Part shown: piece after piece, positions 1 to 10,644 of the stretch | Layout: each line of letters begins with the position of its first letter | Numbering within the stretch: position 1 is the first letter of the stretch | Source of the DNA: Eonycteris spelaea | Taxonomy: Eukaryota; Chordata; Mammalia; Chiroptera; Pteropodidae | Direction: 5' to 3' | DNA: 64,000 bases | NCBI GenBank assembly: GCA_003508835.1 | Contig: PUFA01000072.1 | Location: forward strand, 6,546,501 to 6,610,500 | Program-made: the position numbers and the translations under genes | The notes under the pieces: generated by a model | Database searches by the model: none | What the model was told of the DNA's origin: nothing | Seen by the model: the letters and a program-made list of their open reading frames with translations, nothing else

Positions 1-520
1 TCTCCAAAATAAGAGTTCTTGATCAAATCCAGAGCTTTTGCCTCTTAAGAGATGGTCCCATCTTAGCCAGGTGCTTCAGGTGGAGGTCCTGGGGGCATAT
101 GTTGGCTCCCCAAATGTCCTGATGGAGAGCGTGAGTGAGAAAGGGCACTTTGCTACGTTCTCCTCTCTAGGCCTGTGGATCGGAAAACAACAAGAGAGTG
201 AGATTCTGACTTCTGCTCATCCAACAGGTGTCTCTCAACGATGACTATCACTTTATCGTCTTTGGTCCATAATGTGAAAAGAACACACACTCTCCTAAAA
301 GCAGGATTTTATTTAAGGACCAAATAATAATAATAATAAAAAAGTCCTATCTGTACACCTCGAGACTCCCTGTACACCGAATCATTGCCAGGAGCCCTTC
401 GCACAAATCTCACCCATAGCTAATTTTTCCAAAATATCACTGAAGAGAGCCAGCCCGGAGGACATGAAAATTTGTTTTTCGGCATGTCACTGTTACGTCT
501 GTGAGATGTGGGGCAGGGGG
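1..520. other. Unassigned unique sequence
   Basis: No repeat or gene is recognised here. The stretch is moderately AT-rich and holds a short AAT run near 326-340 inside an A-rich patch. The one short open frame (38-244) has no recognisable domain. Confidence 0.4.
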
Positions 521-534
521 CACGGAGGTGTCAG

Positions 535-580
535 ATCACCCACTTCACAAAGGGGAAACTGAGGCACGGAGGTGCCAATG
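535..580 (-). repeat. MIR SINE fragment (core)
   Basis: The segment reads as the reverse complement of the MIR core, with the motif GGGGAAACTGAGGCAC at 553-568. Only about 45 bases are recognisable, so this is a short and uncertain match. Confidence 0.35.
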
Positions 581-2462
581 TTCTCGGTATAGGATGACCA
601 GGGTCAGGCGTCTAGTCCTGACGCTTGCTTCAGATGGCCCTTCCTCTGCTGTCACGAGTCCCCACTACCCAGAGTGGATAGGGTCCCTCAGGGGAACCAG
701 ATCCCACAGTTTCACGCACTCCTCTTTCCCTAATGTTGATGACAAATAGCTGAAGACGGAACTGGACGTGTCCTTTGACCCTCACTTCCCACCATCCTGG
801 CATGATCCCCATTTCTGAGTTGACAAATATCTTCAGCGCCACTAAATGCCCTCGGAGGGATACCCTCATTTTAAAACTGATGAGGCCCATCGATGCGGGC
901 TGGGGCCTCGGCACAGGTCCACTTGACCCAGGCTTCATGCGCGAGGTCACTTTCTGGGTCTCTGATTCCAGTGATGACAATCAGCCCACGAGGTATGGCG
1001 TGGACAGCTGCAAACCCGGCGATCACCGGTGCCCTACTGGGTCAGATGCCATGGATGCAGATGTCAACCAGACGGGCAAACCCGGCCCCCAGGCCTTCGC
1101 AGGTGGTAGCGCTGGCCGAGCAGGACGCCAGAAGGACAGCGCTATCAGGCGGAAATACACTGAGGGTTCTGGGGGCCAACGAGACCCGTGAGGGACGTGG
1201 CTCAGCCTGGTGCGAGGTTGCTCTTCTCCCTGCGGGCTTTGGCTTGCCCCTGGCTGCCGAGACACCCAGACAGGCGGGTGCTACTTGTCAGAGACATGAG
1301 GGTGTCACGATGAGGCCCTGGGAGAGACTGAGCGGGAAGACGGCTCAAGACAGTCAGTCCACTGCAGGGGAACTTCGAGAGGGGAGCGAGTCTGCATGTT
1401 AGCGTCGCCCACCCCCAAAACCAGCCCACGTGCCTCCAGAGGTGCTCTGGCACCCTGGGCGGCTGGCTCTCTGATTGGTGGCCAAGAGAGAAATCATACA
1501 TCTTCACCTGGGACTTGCCCAGGCGGTGCCCGGGCCCACCAGAAACTCTTTCTCATTTGGACCCAAAAACACCCTGAATGCCCCCCAATTCTGCTAAACT
1601 TTCTCTGGCTTCTCTTCCCGTCCTGAACCGCAGCCCTCTGCGCTGGCTCAGACAGGGCCGGGAGAAGCCTTTCCCCAGAGGACGCACACAGCTAGCAAAT
1701 TAACTGGCAGCGCCCCCCCACCCCCCACCCCTGGGTGAATCACACAAGGACTTCCTTCTTGTTGCCCAGCAACCGCATGCACTTGGCAGTGAGACATTAA
1801 ACACACAGGGGAATGTTGGGAGGCAATTACAAAATAAAATAAAAAGCAAAACATACAACACCCCAGACTCATCCCAGCATGGCCGACCCAGCCGGGGTGG
1901 GGGGGCAGGGGGGAGGACAAGGGCCTCAGCAGAGTGAAGGAAAATGAGGCTAGGACAGAACTGGCTTAGGCAGAGCCTAACACTCCCTCCCTCCCCCGTC
2001 AGATTCTTCTAGGTGTTGCATTTGTGTTTGGCCAAAGGCGCGCCTCTATTAGCCTAGGGAAAGGCAACAGGGGGCACGGGGATTAGCAGGCACCTAGAGA
2101 TTTGAAAGATTAGCTAGAAACACACAGCCCAGAAGGTTTATGCACTTTGCTGCAGGGGCTAAAGTATCTGCCGTGTTAGTGTTTCTCCATCGAAGGCCGA
2201 TCCCCAGGTTAAGTCACTGGGCCACCTCTGGGGCAGGATTCCCCTTCCCCCAACCTTTTCCCCTCGAATGTTTTTTTGTGCCCGTTGCTATGACCACTGC
2301 GAGCTGATTAGACAAGTCTCCCAACACACTGCCTTGCCCTTCAGACCCTGCCTCTCGCCTCTTTGAAACCTCCTGGGACAGAAGTGAGAGATGTGTGTTA
2401 CGTTCTACGCTGGGAAGAAAAGCTGGGGACAAAGAAAGGGAGAGCCGTAGCGAGGGGCTCCC
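581..2462. other. Unassigned sequence, mostly GC-rich
   Basis: No gene or confident repeat. A phrase near 820-880 (CTCATTTTAAAACTGATGAGG) may be a very decayed MIR. Overlapping open frames on both strands at 630-1500 have no recognisable protein features and are treated as compositional. A C-rich run lies at about 1711-1732. Confidence 0.4.
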
Positions 2463-2906
2463 TGTGGTAGGCTGAACATCAGGCCCCAAAGAAAGCCACC
2501 TCCTCGTCCCCGCTACCTGGAACGGTGTCTGGAACGTGAACACATGAAGGCTCTGGTGATCCTGGGTTTTCCGGGGGGGGGGGTCCCCAATGTCAGCCCA
2601 AGAGAGCATGGAAGAGGGAGATCTGACCCAGGAGAGGTAGTAAGAGACGTGATCGCGGAAGCAAGAACCTGGGGTAGTTCAAGGAAAAGGGTCTGGAGGC
2701 CAGGAGAGCAGGTGGCTTCCGGAAGCTGGGAAAGGCCAGGAAGTGGATTCTTCCCTAGAGCTTCCACCGGGAGCCAGCTCTGCAGATACCTTGGCTTTGA
2801 CCCAGCGACACTGGCCTCCAGAACAAGAAGAGAATAAGTAAGTGTGTGCTGCTTTTAGCCATTAAATCTGTGGTAACTTTACAGCAGCACTAGGAGACTA
2901 ATCTTA
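2463..2906 (+). mobile_element. MaLR LTR (MLT1-like), degenerate
   Basis: The order of phrases follows an MLT1-type LTR: a start resembling 'tgtggtaggctgaa', a middle resembling 'ccagaagctggaa..aggca', then 'ggcctccagaaca', 'gagaataa', and an end resembling 'ggtaactttacagcagca.taggaaactaat'. It is a solitary LTR with no internal retroviral sequence beside it. An 11-base G run at 2573-2583 interrupts it. The family call (ERVL-MaLR) is from memory of the consensus; the subfamily is not assigned. Confidence 0.65.
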
Positions 2907-3109
2907 GTCACTCAGGGCACACCCCGTCTCAAGGGAGGGTGTCAACAGGGGTACAGGTAGCAATGGAAGGGAGCTGGTCAGAAGGGGCAGGCTTAGAAAG
3001 GTCTCACACACACCCTACGGGCTCAGGAAGTCAGCTCTCGGAGAGCAACTGAGGCAAGAAGCAGCCCAGGCTTTGCAGCGGCTCTCAAATTAACACCACT
3101 GGGGACTAT

Positions 3110-3270
3110 AACTTGGCCCGGTGGCTTAATCTTTGAGAGCCTTCTGTTCTTCATCTACAAAATAGAGATAATATTATTACCCGTCTTGCAAAGTATTTAG
3201 GATTAAATGAGGCGCCACACGAAAAAAAAAAAAAAAGCACATGGCACATGGCAGATGCCAAATCAATGAC
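3110..3270 (+). repeat. MIR SINE
   Basis: The sequence runs through 'cttcatctacaaaatagagataatattatta', 'aggattaaatgag' and 'gcacatggcagatgccaaatcaatgac', the MIR core and 3' region in order. A run of about 16 A at 3221-3236 sits inside it. The tRNA-like head is too decayed to call. Confidence 0.7.
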
Positions 3271-3329
3271 AAATCTTAGGGGGATTAAGGCATGTGCCTA
3301 TGGACGGAAGCTGTTAGTTACCTACACCA

Positions 3330-3775
3330 ATGTTCTCCCCTGTCAACTTGTGGCCGGAATAAAAAGACTACGTTGCCCAGCCTCCCTTGCAGCTAGCTAT
3401 GGCCACAGGGCTCAGATCCGGCAGAAGAGACATAGGCAAAGAGAAGGAGCCTCCTTCTGGGGAGGCTGTTCAAAAGGTGCCGAAAGAAGCCCAACTGTTA
3501 CCTGTCTTTACTACCTTCTGCCTTCAACGAGGATGTGATGGCGGTGCTCCAGCAGCTACTTTGGACTATGAGGGAGCCATGCACAAAGATGCTCTAACAA
3601 GAAGAAAGAAGCCCAGGTCCCTGTTAACTCCAGAACTGCCACATGAGCCTTGGATGGCCCTTCTGTGGATTTCCGTTCTGTGAGAGAGAATTCTTTTGTG
3701 TCTTAGTCATTAAGTCACTGTTGGTTGAGTGTTTTCTAATAACCATAATGGATACAAGGTCTCACAGATGTAGGA
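3330..3775 (+). mobile_element. Degenerate interspersed repeat, LTR-like, family not named
   Basis: Phrases such as 'ccagcctcccttgcagctag.tatggccacagg', 'gaggatgtgatggc.g.gctccagcagc' and 'gccttggatggcc' are ones I recall from an old, widely dispersed mammalian repeat that ends in a 'cactgt.g' region like an LTR. I cannot name the family. The open frames inside (3387-3683 and 3643-3903) are part of the repeat and not genes. Confidence 0.45.
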
Positions 3776-3799
3776 AGACAGAATTCCGAATCAATCCAG

Positions 3800-3998
3800 A
3801 GTGGTGTGTCTCACAGCGTAGCCCTAGCCTGATAGCTTCAGGAGCTAGCGCCTGGGAACCTCTTAGAAAGGCAAATTCTCGGGCCCCACCCCAGACTCAC
3901 TGAACCTCAAACCCTGGGAGTGGGGGTCCAGCAATCTGTGTTTTCACAAGTCTTCCAGGGGATCCTGGTGCACACTCCAGTGTGAGAACCACCATGCT
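3800..3998 (+). mobile_element. MER5A-like hAT-Charlie non-autonomous transposon
   Basis: It contains 'gcctgggaacctcttagaaaggcaaattctcgggccccaccccagac', 'gtccagcaatctgtgtttt.acaag' and ends 'gtgtgagaaccaccatg', matching MER5A along nearly its full length of about 190 bp. The terminal inverted repeats (resembling 'cagtggttctcaaa') are eroded at the left. Confidence 0.8.
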
Positions 3999-4003
3999 AG
4001 AGC

Positions 4004-4180
4004 AAGCTTTCTCCACTCTGGCCTGGTGACAGAGTTGGATTATTTTTTTTTGCGGGGGGGGGGTGCTATCTTGTGCATTGTGAGACATTTGGCAGCATCC
4101 TTGACCTCTACCCACTAGATGCCAGTAGTACCCTGCCCCCGCAGTGTGACCATCAGAGACGTCTCAGTCATTGGCGTAGG
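4004..4180 (-). mobile_element. MER20-like hAT-Charlie non-autonomous transposon
   Basis: Key phrases are 'gtgcattgtgagacatttggcagcatcc', 'ctctacccactagatgccagtagtaccc' and 'gtgtgaccatcagagacgtctc', which read as the reverse complement of MER20. The end beyond the 'gtctcag' position is lost or strongly diverged. A T8 tract followed by a G run lies at about 4042-4063. Confidence 0.75.
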
Positions 4181-4229
4181 TCTAAGGTGGGGGTGGGGGA
4201 CGCCAAGATCGCTCCCGGTTAAGCAACAC

Positions 4230-4330
4230 TGTCTCCGATGAGGGGTTTGTCCTTGACCTTGGCGGCACATACCAATCACTTGGGAAGCTTTACAAAATTC
4301 CAAAACGTAGGCCTCGCCCCAACCTGGTTA
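4230..4330 (+). mobile_element. hAT-type relic, MER5/MER20 group, partial
   Basis: The phrase 'ccttggcggcacataccaatcacttgggaagctttacaaaattcc' followed by 'ggcctcgccccaacctggttaactcagaatc' resembles the left half of the small hAT elements that begin 'ttggctgcacat..aatcacctgggaagctttaaaaa'. The right half is not recognisable. Confidence 0.5.
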
Positions 4331-4599
4331 ACTCAGAATCGACTAGGGCAGCACGAGGTAGCGGTTAAAACCTTCCAGATGATTCCCAGCGTGCACACCG
4401 CAGAGGGCCAGCAGGCTGGCAGCAGGGAGCGCCCTGAGCGGGGAAGGTGGCAACACACCTGCATCTGGACTCTGGCAACCTACAAGATGCTCCCAAGCAG
4501 AAACTGTGACGAGCATGACTCGGGCAGGCTTGGAACGAACGCCGAGCTGCTGGATGGGGTGACTCGAAGGGCCTGAATTCCTGATGGCTGTGTCACCTC

Positions 4600-4745
4600 A
4601 TTTCCCATCAGAACAGGGTGGACACCTTTCAGTGTCTCCCATGAATAACCACACAAAGCCTCAGTTTCCTCCCCTAATAAACAGAGCTCCCAAGGAGCCA
4701 GCTCCCACGAGGTGCTATAAACATTAGCTCATTCAACAAAAAGAA
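4600..4745 (+). repeat. Possible MIR SINE, decayed
   Basis: The words 'gcctcagtttcctcccctaataa' and 'gaggtgctataaacattagctcattcaac' are in MIR order, but the body between them is poorly preserved. Confidence 0.35.
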
Positions 4746-7199
4746 CTCTCTTAATAAAGTCGGCGATACGGCAGTGGGCCCTATTTAGAAAAGGGAACAT
4801 AAATTCTCCTTCCCACTGGTAAACTCCCCAAGGCACTGAAACCAAAAATCCTCCCACAAGGATGGACTCTGTGCAAGGAGATAGTTCCCATATGTTTCAT
4901 GTAGCCTGAAAATGCTTGGCTAAGGGGTCCACGACTGGGCTGAAGCAGAAAGGAAAGAGAGAATGACGTGAGGAACCGGCGACACTGGAGAAACAGGGAG
5001 AGCTGACCAGGTTCACGGCTCCCGGAGGAGAAAGACGCAGCCAGGGGCAGGTTCCCTCTGCTGTTGGAGCATCGCTTCCCTTCATTCTTTCGTTCCCAGC
5101 CTGCCCTGCTGAAGCGCTGAGCCCGGCTTTCCCTTGGTTCCCTTGGCCCAAATCGGTGAGTCCAGGATGTCATTGGAGGAGGCAGGGAGAGGTGAAGAAA
5201 AGGAGGCGCGAAGAGGAAGACAGCGGGGCCGGAGGAGGGACGGGCCCCTAAGGTCTTAGAGAAACGGTCTTATGCAGCACCAGGACAAATGGGCCTCTCT
5301 GCCCCGACCTCCTTCAGCCCACCTGGCTAGCCCAGATGGGAAGATGAGGAACAGGTGTGAGTCCGTAACCCGTACAGAGAAAGCCAGTTCCCCGTGGGTC
5401 TCTAAGAGGCCACGGCAGTGGGAAGGGGCCTACCAGCATGTTCCGACCCCTTCCCCGAGGTTCTGCCTTCGGTCCTGTCCTTCCACGTAAGGCAGCTGAC
5501 TGGAACAAGGCAAAAGAAATCCTGTTGCTCTTGACCAGTGTTACCCAAGAGGCAAGGGACTCGGGTCCCTTTTCTGTCCCTGGGGACTTTGGTTCCTGTG
5601 CAAGTTAGTCCGAAGAACGTAGGACTTCGCTGCTGGCACTGGCCATTCCCAAGGCTCCCGCCTTCCTTTCCAACACGACTGCCCTTCCCCGCGGTCAGAA
5701 TATATCTCCCACTCGACCGAAACCCCTGGGTTCCCTCCAGCCTGTAAACCCCGTGCGTAAATGTCCTGACTCGCTGCAAATGTGTTAAAAAATAAACCTT
5801 AAAAAGCTTCCAGATGTTGTTCTGTTTGCACGTGTTTTCTCTCTGCTCCTGTCTCCAGCGGCCAGTGCATGATGTCCAGCATCCTGACGGCCCAGAAGAA
5901 ACAAGAGGTGGCCGAGAGGGCACTGCCTGGGGGGGCGGGGAGGACCGAGCTCGCCCATTGGTCCGTCAACTCTCCCCCTGCAAAGGTGCGACCTTATTCT
6001 TCCCCTTTGTTCTTCCACCATTGCCCACACCCCGCTTCTTCCACTCCTGTAGGTGAGACACCTACGACATCCCTGGAGTTGATTCCACGCAAAGCAGAAA
6101 ACCTCCAAAAGACGGCCAAGGAGCACGTCTGAGAGGCCCAGAGGATGCGCCTTCAGGCTGTGTCTTCTCTTAGCGCCCACCTCATCTCTCCCTTACATTT
6201 CTTACACCAACTGCCTTTCACATAGAGCCAAGGACGAAATGACGCCGAGCACCCCTTCTACGTGAGATGTTAAATCGCCACCTGCAGGGACATGTTGGGA
6301 GCTGGACCGGCCAGAACAAGGGCGTGGAGATCATGATTTGTCAAGGTCCCCCCCCCCCATCCCCCTCTGCCCCCCGGGGCTCGTGGCCTCTGATCCACAG
6401 AAAGGTAATTGCCAACGGCAGCCTTGTGCACACACAGCCACACACACACCCTTCCCAACATGCACGCACCTGAGGGTCCAGGACTCTTTGCACAAGGTGA
6501 CGCCTGTTCCTTTGATGCCGGCCGGATGTTCCCATTGGGCGAAAACCAGACCTCAATAAAACCCGGCATTATCAAGGGGCCGGTGGTTTGCGATTGCGCC
6601 CGCCTGTTATCTCCGAGGGCCTGGGTGGGGCCGCTTTGTGGTTCTCCACTGGAAAGCATTACCTTCCAGGTGGATCAAAGACCCTTCCGCATCGGGGACC
6701 TGGATCCCTCCGCAGCCGTGGCGTGTTCCTAAAGATGGACTTTAAAGATAACAGGGACCCCAGTCCCAGACTTCCTCTGCCCTCTCCTTATCATGAGACA
6801 CGTCCCTCAGGGGCCACCTAACGGCCGGTCACAAGATGACCCATTTAACACTGGAAACGAAGGACTGACCCGAGCGAGGGACAGAGAGACACCTGGAGAC
6901 CAGGCAGGAGCTCTGCTTCCCCCTGTCAATCACGCAGGGGGAGGGTTCCCGAGAGGAAGGCATTCCTTCACTCTCCTCAGGAGGCGTCAACGACAGGTGC
7001 CCCCCCCTGGTCCCTAAAGCCCACTGTCTACCCAGATGTTCGAGGGCCAGCACTGAGCCCACGTGAGGACACAGGGGGACCTCTGAGCTGTCTGGATCTG
7101 GAAGGCTGAGAAGCACTGTCTATCCTGTGGGAGAGAAAGGGCAGAGGCCGCCAAGGGCTGGGGGTGCTGGCAGCCTCCGCCACCCTGAGGTTTCTCGGC
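4746..7199. other. Unassigned sequence
   Basis: No confident gene or repeat. Contents worth noting are an AT-rich dip at about 5780-5815, an exon-like segment at 5859-5985 (listed separately), a C-rich run at 6346-6359 and a CA-rich patch at 6428-6470. Many short frames on both strands overlap and none has a recognisable domain. Confidence 0.4.
5859..5985 (+). other. Exon-like segment, unproven
   Basis: A pyrimidine-rich tract with TCTCCAG immediately precedes this segment, and GTGCGA follows it. One frame is open through the whole segment and includes MMSSILTAQKKQEVAERAL. The acceptor is good; the donor is weak because it lacks the usual purine-AAG after GT. I do not recognise the peptide. 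It may be a coincidence in unannotated DNA. Confidence 0.15.
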
Positions 7200-7346
7200 C
7201 CCACGCGGGTCTGACACCAGTCCGCTGGGTCGTGCTGCAGCATCCGGGTACCTAGCTTAGTGTCTGGCCCTGAAGAGGCACAGGAATGAATGAATGAATG
7301 AACGAATGAACGAATGAACGAACAAACGCACGAACCAACGAACAGG
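7200..7346 (+). mobile_element. L2 LINE, 3' end
   Basis: The phrase 'acctagcttagtgtctggccctgaagaggca' followed by a GAAT-type tail is the standard 3' end of L2 (gcctagcac.gtgcctggc..., then gaatgaatgaa). Upstream sequence back to about 7090 may also belong but is too diverged to call. Confidence 0.7.
7284..7343 (+). repeat. (GAAT/GAAC)n tetranucleotide tail of L2
   Basis: About fourteen tetranucleotide units. The left units are GAAT; those further right are increasingly GAAC, then AACG-like imperfect units. It is an expanded L2 tail and not a free-standing satellite. Confidence 0.85.
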
Positions 7347-7439
7347 TGAGTCACTAGCCACAGAGGCCAGTTATCTCACAAGTGTGGGGGACATGGGACA
7401 CTCGCTCCTACCAACGGAAAACTCTTCGGGTCACACACG

Positions 7440-8290
7440 TCCCTGGGGACACCTCAGCTTCACCGTACGGAGTCAGACGAGGCCGCAAGCGCTGGGGTGG
7501 GCGGGGAGGGCAGCCGTCCCGACCCCGTCGTCCACCCCGACACGCTACGGCCTCGATAAGCAGGTGTCATTCTTGCTGCAGCTCCCTGCGGCACGGTCTC
7601 AACAAATGCGGGCATCCCCGGGGAAGGAAGGACAACTTGTCACCGCCCTGGTCACTGCCCGCTATGAACCACACCCAGGAGGGGCGAAAATCTCCCATCT
7701 TCCTTAGCGGCCTTTCCTTCTTCTAATCACTAGCATTGTTGCTCGCATTCGGATGAACCCTCACCTCGCCCGGTTCCTTCCTTCCGTCTGGAGCTCCAGG
7801 TGTGGGGGCGGGGGCGGCGGCGGAGCCCCCAATCGGGAGCAGGTGGCAACGCCCGCTCCGGAAGGAGCCCAGCGTGAACGGGCCGCTGCGCCGCCGTCAG
7901 AACGGGGGCGACGCTCTGGCGTCCGACAGGGCCCAGCGGAACCGGCACCCTAGCTTCGCTGTCATGTCGCACGGAAACGCCCGGGCATCCTCTGCCTTCA
8001 CCGCCAGTGTCTTTCCCCTGCCTTTCTCATCCTCCTGTCCGCGCCTCCGGTCTTTAAACCCCTAGCTCACCCGCCTCTATCCCGCGCTCCTCAGAGACAC
8101 TGCATCTTGACGAGCCAGAGCAGGCCAGCTCGACGAGAAAGGGCGTCACGGGGCTCCGTCTGGTCTGTCTGGCCCCGGCCCCTGCATGGCCTGGCTGGCA
8201 CGTGGCACGGGCGCCAAGGTGACGAGGGGAGCTGGGCCTCGCACCCTCGGTCGCGATGAGGCCACACTGTTCCTCCAGGCTGCAGCTGGG
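7440..8290. promoter_or_regulatory. CpG-island-like block with GC boxes and a CCAAT box
   Basis: Hand counting gives about 31 CpG in the 250 bases around 7740-7990 with GC near two thirds, an observed/expected ratio near 1. A GC box (GGGCGGGG) lies at 7499-7506, a GGGGGCGGGGGCGGCGGCGG tract at 7804-7823 and a CCAAT box at 7829-7833. No repeat explains the composition. This is the most promoter-like segment of the window, but no coding exon is recognised on either side. It could be the promoter of an unseen transcript, a distal regulatory island, or a recombination-driven GC block. Confidence 0.5.
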
Positions 8291-9584
8291 CGCGGAGGCC
8301 CCGGGAGGTCAGGCGGCCAGTTTACGGGACAGGCCACCCACACTGCACATCAGGACGGCTGGCCTGTTCCCGGGCCAGCGGGGCTCTGGCCCTTGGCCCT
8401 GACTCAGAATACTCCACCATATGGCCTCCCTCGGGAGGATGAGAGGAGGAAAAGAAGCAAGCCAGGGACAAGAAAGAGCCCCGCCTCCCTCTGGATGCCC
8501 AGGGACCCTTCCCCAGCATGGGGGAGGGGCAGCTAGCACCACCCCAGCAGGTGTCCAGCAGGGAAATGGGCCACTCGGATAGCAACATGCCTGCCATGAG
8601 ACCGGGGCTCCCGCTCTGCAGCCCCCGCGGGTTTCCTGGGTTTGATCTGTGCTTCAAACACCCTGAACCCTGGGTTACTCACACTTTTCTAATTAAAGAC
8701 CCAAACTGGATTTTCATGTTTGCAGAGAGAGCTTTGACCAAAAGCGTAGGCAGTGGAGCAAAACAGGAAGAGAAGGACTTCTGTTGTTCCCGTTCTTTCT
8801 CCCCACCCCCACCTTCCCTCTAAAAGTACACAGTTGGGGTGGGGGGGGTGTGGGTTGTGTGTTACAAACAAAATCTTGGCAGCCTTGGCCTCTAAGTCCC
8901 CTGGAGCCTGCTGTGTTCTGTTGAAAGCTCGTCTCTTTTCTTTGGTCCACAGACACCAGCCCCAGTCCAGGTCGGTCCGGGCAGGAGCGGGTGGGGGTGG
9001 AAGGGAGCTGGGTGAGTCTCTGGGAAAAGAGAAGAAAGCGGCAAAGAACAGATTCTCTGGCACAGCTGCCAAGACGAGAGCCCCAAAGAATGCCTGGGCG
9101 TGCTGGGGCTTGCCGGAAACCAGAGCCCCAGCTGGCAGAAGGAGGGTGGACAGTGGAACCAGAATTCAAAGGGGCAGTAGAAGGAGGGCCTCAGGGGAGG
9201 AGAGAGGGAGGTTTCAGTGAATCATATAAATTAAAGACAGAAAGGATGTCATGCCACCTTCACTTCCTTCCTCTCCTAATGGGAATTATCTCATTAGCCC
9301 GAGCTTCCTAGAGGCTAACGTTAAATGATTCCTATGATGGAGATTTCAATCCACAGGCCCGCATGGGACCTGACTTGGGAGGGGCTCTTAAAGGGACAAT
9401 AGCAAAAAGATACCGGTTCAAGCTACTTAACACCGAATACTTCCTCCAGGAGTATTGCACGCCCCAACCCTCTATTTCCAGTGAGAGAATTTACTGGGAG
9501 AAAAGAGTCACGGATATGGCGACAGACTCTACAAGGGCACCCCCAGCCCCCCAAAGAGAAGACAGTCACAATGTAAATGTCACC
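8291..9584. other. Unassigned sequence
   Basis: No gene or repeat is recognised. The interval 9220-9340 is AT-rich, with homeodomain-type words (CATTAG, TAAATGATT) and few CpG, and looks like unique, possibly conserved DNA. The frames on both strands at 8690-9220 have no recognisable domain. Confidence 0.4.
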
Positions 9585-9962
9585 CGACCTGGCAAAAAGG
9601 ACGGGCATGGCAGATAGAATTAAGGGCCTTAATATGGGGAGGTCACCTTGGATTATCTAGACGGGCCCCAAATGCAATCACGTGTGTCCTTGTAAGAGGG
9701 AGGAACAGGGAGGTATGACACAGAAGTTGAGACCAGAGCAATGCAGCCACGAGCCGGGGAGTGCCGGCGGCTTCCAGAAGCCGCGGGAGGCCAGGACGAC
9801 TCTTTCCCCCCGGAGCCTCCGAAGGCACCAGCCTGCTGGTGGGCTGAAGGCAAGATGCAGTTAAGACTTCTGGTCTCCAGAACCGGCTGAGGATCGGCTT
9901 GTGCTATTTTAAATCGAGCTGGTGGCAACCTGTCACAGCAGCCTGGGAAACTAGCACTGACA
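9585..9962 (+). mobile_element. MaLR LTR (MLT1-like), 3' part
   Basis: Begins with 'cctggcaaaaaggac..ggcagat.gaattaagggcc', then 'ggattatctagacgggccccaaatgcaatcac.tgtgtccttgtaagagggagga', 'gccggcggcttccagaagc', 'ggtctccagaac' and 'ctgtcacagcagcctgggaaactag'. This is the internal-to-3' order of an MLT1 LTR. The first portion of the LTR is missing or unrecognisable. Several CpG in 9755-9820 are probably gained relative to the family consensus. Confidence 0.75.
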
Positions 9963-10374
9963 TGAACAACGTTTTTGTTTATAAGGATTGTCATCAGAGC
10001 CTTATTTCACAACAGAAGAAGAAAACATTAGAAAATTCAAAGAAGTGCTAAAAAAAAATAACTATGTCATTGGCCTATAACGAAATACTGAAAGACCATG
10101 AAAATGTTGTTAAATGTTATTTAATAATAAAGGATTAATATCTTATAACTGAGTATGGATCTTCGCTATTTTCCTTGCCTTTTTACAAAGTTCTCTAATG
10201 ACAAGCATCTAGTAATTACTTCTGTCATCACATAAGTCACGTATTTATTGGCAGGGTGGTGTGAGGGTTAAGGATGGTTCGATACCTTTCCAGAAATAAG
10301 AGAAACAGGAACTGGGGACAATTTTTAGTGAAGACACAGATTGAACAGAGAATCCAGGGCTGGCAGCTTCCTGG
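9963..10374. other. AT-rich unassigned sequence
   Basis: An AT-rich stretch without CpG clusters. It contains 'taaatgttatttaataataaagg' type words but no repeat I can name. It may be an old element or unique DNA. Confidence 0.35.
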
Positions 10375-10605
10375 GCCCTTAAGACGTCATGTTTCCCGGC
10401 CAAAGGTCTGGACCACTCTGACCTCTGCCTCCATCTTCATTTCGCCTTCTTCTCTGTGAGTTTCCCCTTTTTCTTCTAAGCTCTTGTCATTGGGGCCCAA
10501 TGACATCTGCAAAGACCCTTTTTCTAAAAAAGGCCCCATCCTGAGGTTCTAGGTAGACATGAATTCGGGGGTGGGGGGGGATGCTAGCATTCAATCCACT
10601 GCAGA
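10375..10605 (-). mobile_element. MaLR LTR (MLT1-like), 5' part, inverted
   Basis: Reads as the reverse complement of the LTR start: 'atctgcaaagacccttttt', 'ggccccatcctgaggttctaggtagacatgaattcggggg', then 'gcattcaatccactgca'. It lies about 410 bases from the direct copy at 9585-9962 and in the opposite orientation, so the two are separate insertions or a rearranged pair. Confidence 0.7.
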
Positions 10606-10636
10606 CGCCTCTATTTTTTTCCCCTCCAAGTCTCAG

Positions 10637-10644
10637 TGACGTCA
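10637..10644. promoter_or_regulatory. Palindromic CRE (TGACGTCA)
   Basis: A perfect 8-base CREB/ATF palindrome is present. It lies just outside the inverted LTR and is not inside a CpG island. Function is not shown by sequence alone. Confidence 0.3.
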
